From NCBI GenBank assembly GCA_903871875.1, contig CAIQIR010000037.1, positions 29,048 to 93,047 on the forward strand: a stretch of 64,000 bases of DNA, written 5' to 3'. The position numbers and the translations under genes are program-made. Positions 46,854 to 56,836 of the stretch are shown one piece after another. The DNA comes from an uncultured Schlesneria sp. (GTDB taxonomy: Bacteria > Planctomycetota > Planctomycetia > Planctomycetales > Planctomycetaceae). The stretch's first letter is position 1, and the number at the start of each line of letters is the position of its first letter. The notes under the pieces were generated by a model. The model was given only the letters and a program-made list of their open reading frames with translations, searched no databases and had not been told where the DNA came from.

Positions 46854-48254
46854 TTACACGCGGGTCGTCGTCCATCGTCCGCCGAGGTAACGCCAGGACA
46901 TCAGGATCGATCGCAAAATGTTGTCGGCTCCCATCCCGATCCAGGCTCCCCATAGCCCCATCTGCAAATAGACACCGCAGAAATAGCCGACCGAGACCCG
47001 GACCATGACGTTCCCTAGCAGGGAACAGAACAGCGGAAACCGCGTGTCGCCAGCCCCTCGCAATGCACAGACATAAACGATCAGGATCGCATTGGGAATC
47101 TGATACAGGGCCAACAGTCTGAACGCCGGAACTCCCGCTATCGCCACCGCCGGATCGGAATGCATCTGCTCATAGATCTGTGGAGCGAACAGAAAGAAGA
47201 TCGCCGACATCAGCCCCGCGTACCACAGACATTGACGCAGCGCTTCGTTTCCGACGCGTTTCGCACGTTCGTATTGTCCCGCCCCCAGCGCCTGACCAAC
47301 CAGCGTCGCCGCCGCGATCCCGAACGCCTCCACCGGCAGATACGACAGCGCTTCGAGTCGAACACCGACGAAGTGTGCCGCAAAGATTGCCCCGTCAAAC
47401 CCACCTGCGGACAGTCGTGAGATCACCATCAGAAAGGAGAAATGACCAACGAACGTACACAGACCTCCCAGCGCCGCCGGACCGCCGATTCGCAAAACTC
47501 GCCAGATGGTTTCTCGATGAAATCCAAAGTCGCTGCGCGTGACGTGTAAGCGCGAGGTCTGCGAAAACAACAACACGGTCATCAGCGTCGCGCCGCAAAA
47601 ATGGGCCGTCGTCGTCCCGATCACAATTCCAATCACCCCCAACGGTGGGATCAGCACCATTGACGAGCCTGGCAATATCAGCCCCCAGGTGCAGGCAATT
47701 GAAACGGTCATATTGACCAGATTGGTGACCAGCAATACCCGTAGCGGGGAAATCATATCTCCCACACCTCGAAAGGCGGCAGCCGCGATCAACGTCCAAC
47801 CAGCGAAGAATTGACCACAGGCGTCAATTCGCAGGAACTCGACCGCGATCCGCTGCTGTTCACCTTCCATGTTCAACAGGCGAGGAAAACCGGTGGCCAA
47901 AACCTGAAGCAGCAGAAACACCAACAGCCCGATCACGGGCACCATCGTCAGCGAGCGGCCGGCCACTCGACGAGCCTCATCGAATCGGCCCGCACCCCAT
48001 TCTCGAGACACGATCGCGACGGTGCCTGTTCCGATCAGACTGAAGATCATCGACGCCAGCCACGACACATAGGCCGACAGACCAATCGCGGCCGTTTCGC
48101 TTTTGCCCAAGCGACCGGACAGATAGACGTCGAAGAAACCGATACAAAAGGTCAACAGCTGTTCGCCCAGCACTGGAACAGCCAGCCAAAACAATTGTCG
48201 CCGCAGCCCGCGCACCTCCAACGAACTTACTGGAGAAGTGCGATCACTCGACAT
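46854..48254 (-). CDS. MATE-family multidrug/metabolite exporter
   Basis: A 466-residue integral membrane protein with about twelve helices in two similar halves, the pattern of MATE antiporters. Family phrases: LFWLAVPVLGEQLLTFCIGF at the start, GLSAYVSWLASMIFSLIGTG, and FRGVGDMISPLRVLLVTNLV in helix 6 region, with RGAGDTRFPLFCSLLGNVMV as its counterpart in the second half. It exports cationic or other compounds using Na or H gradients. ATG 48254 follows the preceding gene's stop by 27 bp on the same strand, so it could be in one operon with the glycosyltransferase-like gene and argE-like gene. A TTG at 48269 is possible. Confidence 0.9.
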   Translation of the reverse strand: MSSDRTSPVSSLEVRGLRRQLFWLAVPVLGEQLLTFCIGFFDVYLSGRLGKSETAAIGLSAYVSWLASMIFSLIGTGTVAIVSREWGAGRFDEARRVAGRSLTMVPVIGLLVFLLLQVLATGFPRLLNMEGEQQRIAVEFLRIDACGQFFAGWTLIAAAAFRGVGDMISPLRVLLVTNLVNMTVSIACTWGLILPGSSMVLIPPLGVIGIVIGTTTAHFCGATLMTVLLFSQTSRLHVTRSDFGFHRETIWRVLRIGGPAALGGLCTFVGHFSFLMVISRLSAGGFDGAIFAAHFVGVRLEALSYLPVEAFGIAAATLVGQALGAGQYERAKRVGNEALRQCLWYAGLMSAIFFLFAPQIYEQMHSDPAVAIAGVPAFRLLALYQIPNAILIVYVCALRGAGDTRFPLFCSLLGNVMVRVSVGYFCGVYLQMGLWGAWIGMGADNILRSILMSWRYLGGRWTTTRV

Positions 48255-48281
48255 GCTGCATTGTCTCAAGAAAGATTTTCT

Positions 48282-50273
48282 TCACGGCCGCTTGAATGGT
48301 AACACCTTTGGCCAGCAGTCGTGGACCGTCCATCGTTCATGAAACAACACGGCATTCGTATCGGGTTGGCTGACATGGAATTCGACCTGGGCCACACCGA
48401 ATGGAACATCATCCGTCAGCCAGGTGTCGCAGCGGTAATTGAGTGGTGGATCTTCCTCGTCGACGGCAAACGAAACATGGGCGGCCGCCAACTGACACTT
48501 CAGAGCTTCCGGCCTGAGCGGCGTTTTGAGATACCGAATGGCACGCGCATGGAACGGGACTTTACGCGGCAGCCCTCGGACAAACGCGAGATCCGATTGT
48601 TGATGAGCGAGCGCCACATCAGGTTGCAGCCATCGCAAGAATTCTGCCGGCGCGGCCCCTTCTCGAAACTTCTTGGTATTGATCGACAGCGTGCGGACGC
48701 GAGCCGGCGTGGCGCCGTCCTCCGACGTCTCTCGAATTTCCAATTCAAACCGTTCGTCGGGCGTTTCTTTTTGGACAGTTCGGCCCAACAAGCGAACAAA
48801 GCAAGAGGCAATCCCCGGCTTGAGCACCGTGAACTCGATCCAGGCGGTATCACCCTCGGCCGTTTCCGGCAGCGACGAAAACCAGGTCCACAGCGGCTTC
48901 GCGAGCGGCGGCTGTTCCTCGTAGTAGTCAATCCAGCCGCGAGCTTCCATCCATTGAAACAGCCACGGCTGCCGCCACGGATTGTCGATCGGCTGCCAGG
49001 CCGAATACATTGATCCCGCGACCAGCAAGACGGCCAGCACTTGCCCACGCTTGAATCCGGCACAGGCATCCATCACGGGCACCATCGCGACCAGCCACAG
49101 CGGCGTCAGCCAAAGAGCCCAGCGCAGCCCGCAACTGACTCCGCCGTAATTGTAGTTCTGCGTGCGAGTCAGATAGAACGCGATCACGATCACCGTCGTG
49201 GCGGCTCCCAGCATCATCAGCGTTCGCAAACGACGATCCCGCAGCCGCGCGCACGTCACCCACGAGATCAGCGAGAACACGGCAATGGGCGTGAGCGAGA
49301 ACAAACCATGATGACCGATCGTGCAATGGAGGAAATACATCCAGGGCGAATCAAGGTTGCGGTCGACGCCTTGAGGCTGCATCCAGTAACTCGGCACACC
49401 GTCCACTACGAACCGGTATTTGTCGGTGCCATAGTCGGCATAAACCGGCTTCCAGCTGCCGGTGGCAACGATGTTCGTCACCATCAGGGCGAGGACCGGC
49501 AAGACCGCAGCGGCCAGAAAATACTCACGCGTTTTACTTGGGGAACGTCGATAGGCCAACACCAGCACCATGACCCCCAAACATCCCGCCGGCAGCTCAT
49601 TGCAAACCGTCCAACCCACGGCCAATCCGCACAGCGAGTACGGCCAAATGGCATTGCGATTCTGATCATCACGCAGGATCTCTAACAATGCATACAGCGC
49701 CACCATCGTCGAAGCCGCCGCAACCGAATGGTTGTTCAGCGTCATCAGAAACGGAGTCAACAACGTCCCGAAGGCCGCAATCAACATCGAGAACAACCGC
49801 GTCCAGGGCTGGTCCGAAATCTGTTCGAGGATTGCCATCCACGCCACAAGCGACACCGCAAACGGCAGCACATTCACCAACAGCAAGACCATAAACGTGA
49901 CGGCCTGCGTCTGGTCGGCCAGGGTCCAACCGGTCACGCGCTGCACGCACCAGGTGATCCCCGCCACGACGGTGGTCAGCAGTGGCGGCTTGGTGGAATA
50001 GAAATGGCCATCCACATAGACCATATCAATCGTATCCCATCCGGGACGCTGACGAATCTCGTCGATCTGGAAGGTGCCGCGATTGACCAGCGACCAGACA
50101 GTGCACCAGCGAGAACGATCGTTCGCACTCTGCAGCGGTTTGGCTTTACTCAGAAAGATGCCATGCAACAGCGTCGCCACGATGATCACCAGGATCTGCG
50201 CGGTGCGGCCGACTCGAGCGGCCGACACGTTGTCTGGGGGGATCGGGTGTGGTGAAAGGGAGTCAGATGTCAT
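48282..50273 (-). CDS. Multi-pass membrane glycosyltransferase-like protein
   Basis: A 663-residue membrane protein with about ten hydrophobic helices in the first 430 residues, then a soluble C-terminal domain (about 440-663). The first luminal loop has WDTIDMVYVDGHFYSTKPPL, which resembles the DxxxY-type loops of GT-C proteins using dolichyl/undecaprenyl-phosphate sugars. It is probably such a transferase; the precise family is not identified. ATG 50273 overlaps the stop of the M20 peptidase gene by four bases, so the two are translationally coupled. The MATE gene lies 27 bp downstream. Confidence 0.7.
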   Translation of the reverse strand: MTSDSLSPHPIPPDNVSAARVGRTAQILVIIVATLLHGIFLSKAKPLQSANDRSRWCTVWSLVNRGTFQIDEIRQRPGWDTIDMVYVDGHFYSTKPPLLTTVVAGITWCVQRVTGWTLADQTQAVTFMVLLLVNVLPFAVSLVAWMAILEQISDQPWTRLFSMLIAAFGTLLTPFLMTLNNHSVAAASTMVALYALLEILRDDQNRNAIWPYSLCGLAVGWTVCNELPAGCLGVMVLVLAYRRSPSKTREYFLAAAVLPVLALMVTNIVATGSWKPVYADYGTDKYRFVVDGVPSYWMQPQGVDRNLDSPWMYFLHCTIGHHGLFSLTPIAVFSLISWVTCARLRDRRLRTLMMLGAATTVIVIAFYLTRTQNYNYGGVSCGLRWALWLTPLWLVAMVPVMDACAGFKRGQVLAVLLVAGSMYSAWQPIDNPWRQPWLFQWMEARGWIDYYEEQPPLAKPLWTWFSSLPETAEGDTAWIEFTVLKPGIASCFVRLLGRTVQKETPDERFELEIRETSEDGATPARVRTLSINTKKFREGAAPAEFLRWLQPDVALAHQQSDLAFVRGLPRKVPFHARAIRYLKTPLRPEALKCQLAAAHVSFAVDEEDPPLNYRCDTWLTDDVPFGVAQVEFHVSQPDTNAVLFHERWTVHDCWPKVLPFKRP

Positions 50274-51403
50274 CGGATGCACCAGCGCTGAACCAGCTGT
50301 TCAAAGAGGTCTGTCCCTCGCTGTAATTGGTCAAGAGAAATCCATTCGTCGTCGGTGTGAGCCTGCTGAATACTTCCCGGACCGCAGACCAGGATCTGCT
50401 TCAATTCCGTAAACATGACACCATCGGTGCCGTAGCAAACGGTCTTCGATTTCGTGCCACCGGCCACTTTCAATGTCTCGCGAATGAACTCGCTGTTCGG
50501 GTCACCATACAGCGGATGCCCGGCGCATTCCTGGCGAAACTCGAGTCCGTTTTGTTCGGCCGCTTGTCGAGCTCGCGACACTAACTCCTCGCCGTTCTGT
50601 CCTGGCATCGGCCGGAAATAGACGGTGCAGATACTTTGAGGAGCCGTGATATTGACCGCGCAGTTCAGATCGTTGATCCCGATATTCCAACTGATCCACG
50701 GTGGATCGAACTCGTCATTCAACCAGCGCAGATCGGTCCGCGTCTCGTCGTGAATCCGTTTCATCTCGGCGAGAAACGGGATCATCGCCAGGTTGGCATT
50801 CAAGCCGTCGCGCGTACTGGAATGAGCCGCCTTACCATGGGAAATGACCCGGAATCCGAAGATGCCTTTGTGAGCATGGACGACGCTCAGTTCGGTCGGT
50901 TCACCGATCACGGCACGACTCTGACCGGCCACCATCTCGCGATAAAAACTCGACTTCTCGACCACATTCCGCGCGCCATGAAACCCCACTTCTTCATCGG
51001 CCGTGCAGACGACATACAGCGGTTCCCACAACACCTGACCTTGCAGCCGCCGTGCCGCGGCCAGCATGCAGGCGATCGATCCCTTCATGTCGCAGCTGCC
51101 GCGACCGTACAAACGGTTGTCTCGCACCGTCGGATCGAAGGCCCCATGCTCGAGGATCGACCAGGTATCCGCGGGCACGACGTCGGTATGCGAGAAGTAG
51201 GCGAGTCCACCGACGCCCGTCCCCAGCTTCCCGATTACGTTGGCTTTCGAGACACCATTGGGATCGACGAATTCCAGGAACTCCGTCTGAAACCCCAGCT
51301 CTCTCAGCAGCGCTTCAACAACTTGACTGACAGGCACGTTGGATTGCGAGCTGACCGACGGCACTGCCAACAGTCGCTTCGCATACTCCACAGCATTAAT
51401 CAT
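50270..51403 (-). CDS. M20-family deacetylase/peptidase (ArgE/DapE-like)
   Basis: A 377-residue cytosolic dizinc hydrolase of the M20 family. Metal/catalytic segments: LAYFSHTDVVPAD (His with Asp two on), YGRGSCDMKGSIA (bridging Asp), CTADEEVGFHGA (catalytic Glu and Glu ligand), then VIGEPTELSVV and the final His in QQAHTDDEWI. The lid domain (175-290) has GKAAHSSTRDGLNANLAMI. It hydrolyses an N-acyl bond; ArgE (N-acetylornithine) or DapE are the best guesses, and ACY-type enzymes are possible. Its stop overlaps the next start. Confidence 0.88.
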   Translation of the reverse strand: MINAVEYAKRLLAVPSVSSQSNVPVSQVVEALLRELGFQTEFLEFVDPNGVSKANVIGKLGTGVGGLAYFSHTDVVPADTWSILEHGAFDPTVRDNRLYGRGSCDMKGSIACMLAAARRLQGQVLWEPLYVVCTADEEVGFHGARNVVEKSSFYREMVAGQSRAVIGEPTELSVVHAHKGIFGFRVISHGKAAHSSTRDGLNANLAMIPFLAEMKRIHDETRTDLRWLNDEFDPPWISWNIGINDLNCAVNITAPQSICTVYFRPMPGQNGEELVSRARQAAEQNGLEFRQECAGHPLYGDPNSEFIRETLKVAGGTKSKTVCYGTDGVMFTELKQILVCGPGSIQQAHTDDEWISLDQLQRGTDLFEQLVQRWCIR

Positions 51404-51658
51404 CGGTATAGGCCCGGCATGTTCGGAAGACTCGTCAATGGAACCGATACCATCGTAGAGGGAGACTTCGCCGGAGCAAAGCCTGTGATCTGCCGATTAA
51501 ACTTCTCCCCGCTGAGACGTCGGCCCCCAACGCGGACAACGAGGTATCGTCATCTGTTCAGCGGTCCAACACCGCTCGTCGGGCGGAGGGCTTTTCCGAA
51601 TCCGAAGGGGACCAGACCGACGACGGCCAAACCAGGTTGAACCACTGGGGGGCCAGGC

Positions 51659-52609
51659 TTACCGCACGACAGTGCGCTCGATCTGATCCACCTTCAGAGC
51701 GTGTTGCAGCCGGATATATTTCTCTGGGCTGGCCTTGAATTGACGACGACGTTCTTCGGATTTGAACAGGAACAATTCGTCATCGAAGAAGGCCCCGAAG
51801 CGGATATCACCGGCCACCGCTTTGTCCGATTCCCACAGAATCACTGGGTCACAGCCCAACAGCTTGGGAGCGTAGGCCTCGGGATTGCTGCGGAATTCCA
51901 GCAACTCTTCGCGAGTCGCCAGGTGATACGTCACGTCTTTATAGTCCCAAGACAGCTTCGGCGATCCCCGATTCCACTGGCGTTTTTTCGTCAAACTGAC
52001 CGGGCTGAATCCGTCCAATCCCACGACCGGCTGAGGATCGCCCAGCTCCACGTCGTTCGTTTTCACACCCACGGCCGGCTGAGCCTTATCACTGTTCATG
52101 ACCAGCTTGGTCACCACCAGTTCGCTGGAATGAGCCTTTGAAAATCGAGCTTCCGCCTGAGTCGCATTGGCGAGATACGCGGATCGATCTTGAAATCCCG
52201 CATGCAGAGCGATCGTACGACCGGTCAACGAATCGACCATCACGTCGCTGGGCAGCGTCTCCACCCCGTACCGGCGGACCAGATCCTGCCGATGATCCGA
52301 GTTGACTTTGACGGCCACGAAGCGGGTTCCCAGCAGATCTTTGACCGCTGCGTTCGAAAAGACGTCGCGTTCCATTCGCTGGCAGGGCATGCACCAATCG
52401 GCATAGAAATGGACCACCAGTGGTAGTTTCTTTTCTTCCGCCTCTTGTAAGGCTGCTTTGAAATCAGTTCGCCAGAACGATGATGATTCCGATCCGACGA
52501 CGCGAGAAGTTGTTGCGAGAACAACCAAAAGCAGTCCTACGGTCAAAAAAATCAGGCGTTTCCATTCATGATCGCCGCTGGAAAACCGTTCAACATTGGA
52601 TTGTGCCAT
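51659..52609 (-). CDS. Thioredoxin-fold protein with C-terminal YHS-like domains
   Basis: About 316 residues. A hydrophobic N-terminal segment (LIFLTVGLLLVVLATTSRVV) is a signal or anchor. A thioredoxin fold follows with the redox motif WCMPCQ (near 71) and cis-Pro in ETLPSDVMV. The C-terminal half has two YHS-like units: LDGFSPVSLTKKRQWN..FRSNPEAYAPKL and GDIRFGAFFDDELFLFKSEE..FKASPEKY. Such proteins deliver reducing equivalents or metals, possibly Cu, outside the cytoplasm. ATG 52609 was preferred, with GAGG upstream; GTG 52615 is possible. Confidence 0.85.
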   Translation of the reverse strand: MAQSNVERFSSGDHEWKRLIFLTVGLLLVVLATTSRVVGSESSSFWRTDFKAALQEAEEKKLPLVVHFYADWCMPCQRMERDVFSNAAVKDLLGTRFVAVKVNSDHRQDLVRRYGVETLPSDVMVDSLTGRTIALHAGFQDRSAYLANATQAEARFSKAHSSELVVTKLVMNSDKAQPAVGVKTNDVELGDPQPVVGLDGFSPVSLTKKRQWNRGSPKLSWDYKDVTYHLATREELLEFRSNPEAYAPKLLGCDPVILWESDKAVAGDIRFGAFFDDELFLFKSEERRRQFKASPEKYIRLQHALKVDQIERTVVR

Positions 52610-52865
52610 CGCCACATCCTCGTTCCGCCGCTTGCTGCTGACTCCATGCCCTGTCGTTGATATCGGCGGTCCCGAACCGGCAGGATCCGGTGGAAAGCCA
52701 CATTCATCGGCAGTTTTTGCAGTCGCCCTACGGAACGGGCGGATGTGAGGAACATTCCCTTTCTGCCGCGCAAACGGCTATTACCGGTTCGGCTGGCCAA
52801 GCCCGTGGAAGTTAGACCACGCATCCGAACCGCTTGCCCCGCAAGAACGTACCACCCCGACGGAA

Positions 52866-54206
52866 TCAATCGCCTGCCGTCGTTTCAGCGGCCAATCCCT
52901 GCTCTGCCGTCGCCATCCCCTGATCAGCCGGTGCGTGACTCCGCAGGCTTCGCAGCACCCACAACTGATAAACCCCCAGCGAAACCAGCAGCAGGGTATA
53001 CAGCGGAACCCCCGTCCTGGCCGCCAGATTCTGGCTGAACCAGGGAGCCACAAAGATCAGGCTCACCAGGTAGGCGAAGCCCGATCGCGTCAAAGCAGCC
53101 GACGATTCCGCCCGAACATTCAGGAGGGTCGCCGTAATCAGAATGCTCTGCACGATCAAAATCGAATCGTAGATTCCCACATACAGATTCAGCACCGGCG
53201 TCCAGGTCACCGTCGCTGCCCACAGCATCCGCCCTGCGTCCGAGTCCAATCGATCACCGCCCCACCACTCCCGAATCAGCAACAAACCAGCAATCAACCC
53301 GCTCGCCGCCAGCAACGGTAACTGCAGTGAAGATCCCTGCCCCAACCACAGCCGCAGGCAGTTATTCAGGTCCACATATTTCCATGTCCGCAGCTCCAGA
53401 TCACCGCCGGACGTACTCTTGTTAAACGACAAGAGCTCGCCCAGGTAACCGATATTCACGTCCCAGCCGACCAGCGCCACCGACACGATCGCCAGCGCCA
53501 ATCCGGTCATCGTCATGCCCAGCAGCATCCGCCACTGCCGGCCGACAACCAGCAACGGCAGCACCACGATCAGCAGCGTCGGCTTATAAAAACAGATCCC
53601 CAGCGCCAGTCCCGCCCATACGGGTCGGGATCGTTGCAGAGCCGCCCAGCACAACGCATAGCTGCCAAATCCGATCGCCGATAACTGCCCACCCAACCAG
53701 CACTCGAACGCAAACGGCTCGAACGAACAAGCCAACAGCAGGATCAGCCCCCATTGCTGCCGGTCCGCCCACGGCAACGTCTTCAGCATCAGCAACATCG
53801 ACGCGAGATACACCGTGCCCGAGATCACCAGCCAGATCGCCACCGCCGTGGGATACGGCAAGCGAGCCAACGGCCTCAGTAACCCCGCCACGAAGGGAGG
53901 ATGCACATAAGGAATCTGCTCCCGCTCGCTCTCGTACGGCAGCAGTTCATGGTACAGCTCACTATGTCGCGCCCGGTCATAAAGCCGCGACGATTCCCCC
54001 TGATTGAGCATCTGAGCCGCAACGTAAAACCCCGCGAAATCGGCCCCCAACGGAATTCCCAACGCTGTCTTGCCCCGGTCCGACGTCGCAAACAACACGA
54101 CGGCCAGCACCAGAGTCACGCCGACAATTGTCCCCGCGGCAAACGTCAAATACGCCGGTTGCAACCGACGATCGATGAACCCGCGAAGTCGATGGAGGAA
54201 ACTCAT
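52866..54206 (-). CDS. GT87/DUF2029-type membrane glycosyltransferase
   Basis: A 446-residue membrane protein with about ten helices, of the DUF2029/GT87 group (polyprenyl-phosphate-mannose-type mannosyltransferases). Family phrases: GADFAGFYVAAQMLNQGESS, YVHPPFVAGLLRPLARLPYP, FECWLGGQLSAIGFGSYALC, KPTLLIVVLPLLVVGRQW. The acidic residue in DFAGFY lies where the catalytic Asp sits in GT-C enzymes. It probably mannosylates or glycosylates an envelope glycan; no partner genes are nearby. It starts at ATG 54206. Confidence 0.85.
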   Translation of the reverse strand: MSFLHRLRGFIDRRLQPAYLTFAAGTIVGVTLVLAVVLFATSDRGKTALGIPLGADFAGFYVAAQMLNQGESSRLYDRARHSELYHELLPYESEREQIPYVHPPFVAGLLRPLARLPYPTAVAIWLVISGTVYLASMLLMLKTLPWADRQQWGLILLLACSFEPFAFECWLGGQLSAIGFGSYALCWAALQRSRPVWAGLALGICFYKPTLLIVVLPLLVVGRQWRMLLGMTMTGLALAIVSVALVGWDVNIGYLGELLSFNKSTSGGDLELRTWKYVDLNNCLRLWLGQGSSLQLPLLAASGLIAGLLLIREWWGGDRLDSDAGRMLWAATVTWTPVLNLYVGIYDSILIVQSILITATLLNVRAESSAALTRSGFAYLVSLIFVAPWFSQNLAARTGVPLYTLLLVSLGVYQLWVLRSLRSHAPADQGMATAEQGLAAETTAGD

Positions 54207-54330
54207 GGCCCGCGTTTTTTCCTAATTCCCTGGAGGTCGCGTTTCCGAAACGCCCTGCTTCTCTCGCTCCACCGTACGACATACGGGACACGACACCCAC
54301 CGCACGACAACCTCTGCCGGCCCGCATCCC

Positions 54331-54363
54331 CTGCTGAGCAGAATCAAAAATCCTGCTCAGCAG
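54331..54363 (-). terminator. Hairpin after the zinc-ribbon membrane protein gene
   Basis: Perfect 11-bp inverted repeat CTGCTGAGCAG / CTGCTCAGCAG (54331-54341 and 54353-54363) with an 11-base AT-rich loop. It lies 68 bp after the stop of the gene at 54431-55630 (minus strand) and 125 bp upstream of the GT87 gene, so it can end the upstream transcript. No U-tract is visible. Confidence 0.55.
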
Positions 54364-54430
54364 AAACAACTCGTCCAGCTCCCTCGACCGTCATCCCCTT
54401 GATCGGCAGATCACATCCCTGTTTGACACT

Positions 54431-55630
54431 CTACTTCGGCCGCTCAGCCTGCAGTGCGTCGAGTTGCCGTTCGAGCAACATTCGGGTCGATCGTTCGCTC
54501 TCTTCATCGAACGGACGATACCCGGCCGCCGCATAGTTGTCATAGCTCGACCACAAGAACGCCGTCTGACCGTTCAAGGTCAATACGGACGAGGGAGGTT
54601 CACCCAGCGGCGAGGAGAGTTGTTCCAGCTGAGCCGCAAAAATCACGCGCGGAGCCTCACCCGATTCGTCCGTTTGCGGCAGACCGCGGAAGGCGGGCGC
54701 CGCGATCGCGATCTTCACCACGACGTCGCCGATGATCATCGGAAAATCGATTGTGTATTGATTGCTGTCATCCTCGCTGATGGTCACACGAGCATCAAAA
54801 ATCAACCACGCCCCTTGATCCACACTCGACATCTTCAGCATTTGCGACGAATCGGTCTTCGCCGTGGCCAGCATCTCTTCCAGAAATTCGGTCAACGTAC
54901 TCGATGCCAGCTTGGCCAGCGCCGTCGCTTCGCGGCTTTGCCGACGAATCTCATTCGCCGTCGGATCGGTTCGACCAATCACATCCACGGCCAGTTGAGC
55001 CCGTTTCAGTTCCCTCGCCGCTTTGACAAAATCATGTGCGAGAATCGCCGCCATCCCCGCGTCGGCCGCCTGAGCCACCGTCGCTTTCGCCGTTTCCAGC
55101 CGATGCCGATACCACAATCCGGTGATCGTCAGGGAACTCATCACCAGGATCCCGATCGCCAGCAGACGCAGCCGCGTGAAAAACGGCCGCCGCGGTTCCC
55201 GCAGGATCTGCGACTCGGTCACCGGAGTCGATTCCGCCGCGCGCCCCGTGCCTAGCGATTTTGGAGCCGGTACCTTGCCCCCGGGCACCTTCCCACCGGC
55301 GGTCTTCGCACCGCCGGCTTTCCCCGACGCGGCGGGTGACGCAGGAGGCGCTTCATCAATCACGGCATTCGACGTCGAACGAACCACCTTCGGATCGAGA
55401 TTCTTCGTCGCTTTCTTCTTTGGATCCGACTTCGGTTTGGTCTGCGGATAGACGTTCGCAGGCAGCACAAACACCAGACGGTCACACAACGGACACGGCC
55501 GCTTCTGATGACTGAGCGTTCGCACGCCGACGACCTTGCCGCCGCATTCGCACTCCACCTCATAGGGATCCAGGGGAGGCGGCTGTTGCTGCTGAAACAG
55601 AGACGTCGCTCGACTCAACCAACCGGCCAT
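54431..55630 (-). CDS. Zinc-ribbon membrane-anchored protein of unknown function
   Basis: About 399 residues. An N-terminal cysteine set (VECECGGKVVGV..CPLC) makes a likely zinc ribbon. A Pro/Ala/Lys/Gly-rich linker follows (90-160), then one transmembrane helix (LLAIGILVMSSLTITGLWY near 150-170), and a periplasmic domain with a helical part and a beta-rich C-terminus. The orientation (cytoplasmic zinc ribbon, external domain) resembles some planctomycete sensors. The ORF begins at TTG 55678; ATG 55630 is preferred. It lies 121 bp downstream of the dehydrogenase gene on the same strand. Function unknown. Confidence 0.65.
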   Translation of the reverse strand: MAGWLSRATSLFQQQQPPPLDPYEVECECGGKVVGVRTLSHQKRPCPLCDRLVFVLPANVYPQTKPKSDPKKKATKNLDPKVVRSTSNAVIDEAPPASPAASGKAGGAKTAGGKVPGGKVPAPKSLGTGRAAESTPVTESQILREPRRPFFTRLRLLAIGILVMSSLTITGLWYRHRLETAKATVAQAADAGMAAILAHDFVKAARELKRAQLAVDVIGRTDPTANEIRRQSREATALAKLASSTLTEFLEEMLATAKTDSSQMLKMSSVDQGAWLIFDARVTISEDDSNQYTIDFPMIIGDVVVKIAIAAPAFRGLPQTDESGEAPRVIFAAQLEQLSSPLGEPPSSVLTLNGQTAFLWSSYDNYAAAGYRPFDEESERSTRMLLERQLDALQAERPK

Positions 55631-55751
55631 AATGCTGCTTACCGCGTTCCACAGGAGATCAAGCTGAATTGTCTTCAATTATCGACATTGGCAGGACAAA
55701 GTGCAAAGGGAGAATCCCCGGCCAATCAAACCGCCCCGCCTCACCGACCAA

Positions 55752-56696
55752 TCACACTGACCACGGCAACGCCTGGCCCGTCAGTCCGGCCCGCAGGTTT
55801 TCCACCGTCATCTGGATCATACGATGTCGAGTCCGATTCGAGGCACTGCCCAGATGCGGCGTGATCACCAGGTTCGACAATCCCAACAGCGGATGCTGAC
55901 GAGGCAACGGTTCCGGCGCCGTGACATCCAACCCGGCCGCCGCGATCCGACGCGAATGCAGCGCCGCATACAACGCGTCATGATCGACCACCGGACCTCG
56001 CGCCATATTCAAGAGGATCCCCGTCGGCTTCATCAGGCTGAACTCCCGAGTCCCAATCAGATTCGTCGTCTCGATCGTCAGCGGACAATTGAGCGACACA
56101 AAATCCGACTGTCGCAACAGATCGTCAAACGCCACATAGGTCACGCCCAGTTCCCGTTCCGCCGCTTCATCGCGACGCCGATTGTAATACAGCACCGGCA
56201 TGTCGAACGCCTTGGCCCGTCGAGCCACCTGCTTGCCAATCCGTCCCAACCCGACGATCCCCAGGGTACTGCCCGAAACTTCATATCCGATCAGTTGCGA
56301 CGGATCGTAATGCGTGAACTCGGCCGACCGAGCAAAATGATCACCGACGACGACATTCCGCGCCGTCGCCAACAGCAGCGCCATCGTCATGTCGGCCGTC
56401 GAGGCATCCAGGCAGCCCGGAGTATTCCCCACCGGAATCGTTCGAGACCGTGCAGCCTCGATATTGATATGGTCCACCCCCACACCATGATTGCTGATCA
56501 CGCGCAGATTCGGCACACGATCCATCAGCGAGCCATCCACATGAGGATGCCCATAGGTAACGATCCCCACCGCTTTCGCCAGCGCCGGGGAACCGGGCGA
56601 ATCGTCCCACTCCAGCACCTCAATCTCCGGCCCCAGCATCTCCCGCAGAGCCGCCGGCAATCCATCACCCATTACGGGAATTTTTTCAGTAGCCAT
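55752..56696 (-). CDS. D-2-hydroxyacid dehydrogenase (glyoxylate/hydroxypyruvate reductase-like)
   Basis: A 314-residue NAD(P)-dependent dehydrogenase of the D-isomer-specific family. Nucleotide-binding GLGRIG (near 150), catalytic Arg in NMARGPVVDHDALY, the Glu in LDVTAPEPLP and the final His in TPHLGSA are present. Substrate is probably glyoxylate or hydroxypyruvate given the neighbouring glcD. ATG 56696 has AAGGAAA four bases upstream; the frame is open to 56720. glcD ends 140 bp upstream on the same strand, so a common transcript is plausible. Confidence 0.88.
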   Translation of the reverse strand: MATEKIPVMGDGLPAALREMLGPEIEVLEWDDSPGSPALAKAVGIVTYGHPHVDGSLMDRVPNLRVISNHGVGVDHINIEAARSRTIPVGNTPGCLDASTADMTMALLLATARNVVVGDHFARSAEFTHYDPSQLIGYEVSGSTLGIVGLGRIGKQVARRAKAFDMPVLYYNRRRDEAAERELGVTYVAFDDLLRQSDFVSLNCPLTIETTNLIGTREFSLMKPTGILLNMARGPVVDHDALYAALHSRRIAAAGLDVTAPEPLPRQHPLLGLSNLVITPHLGSASNRTRHRMIQMTVENLRAGLTGQALPWSV

Positions 56697-56836
56697 TATT
56701 TCCTTCTCCCAGAAATCCATTCCTGCCGCTCATCGAATCACTCGCCCCAGCAGGTCGCCCGGTTTCGATCGCGACGACAGGTGACCATCACCACAGGTCG
56801 CCCCGGAGATCGCCCAGACAGCTCACTCCGCACAGA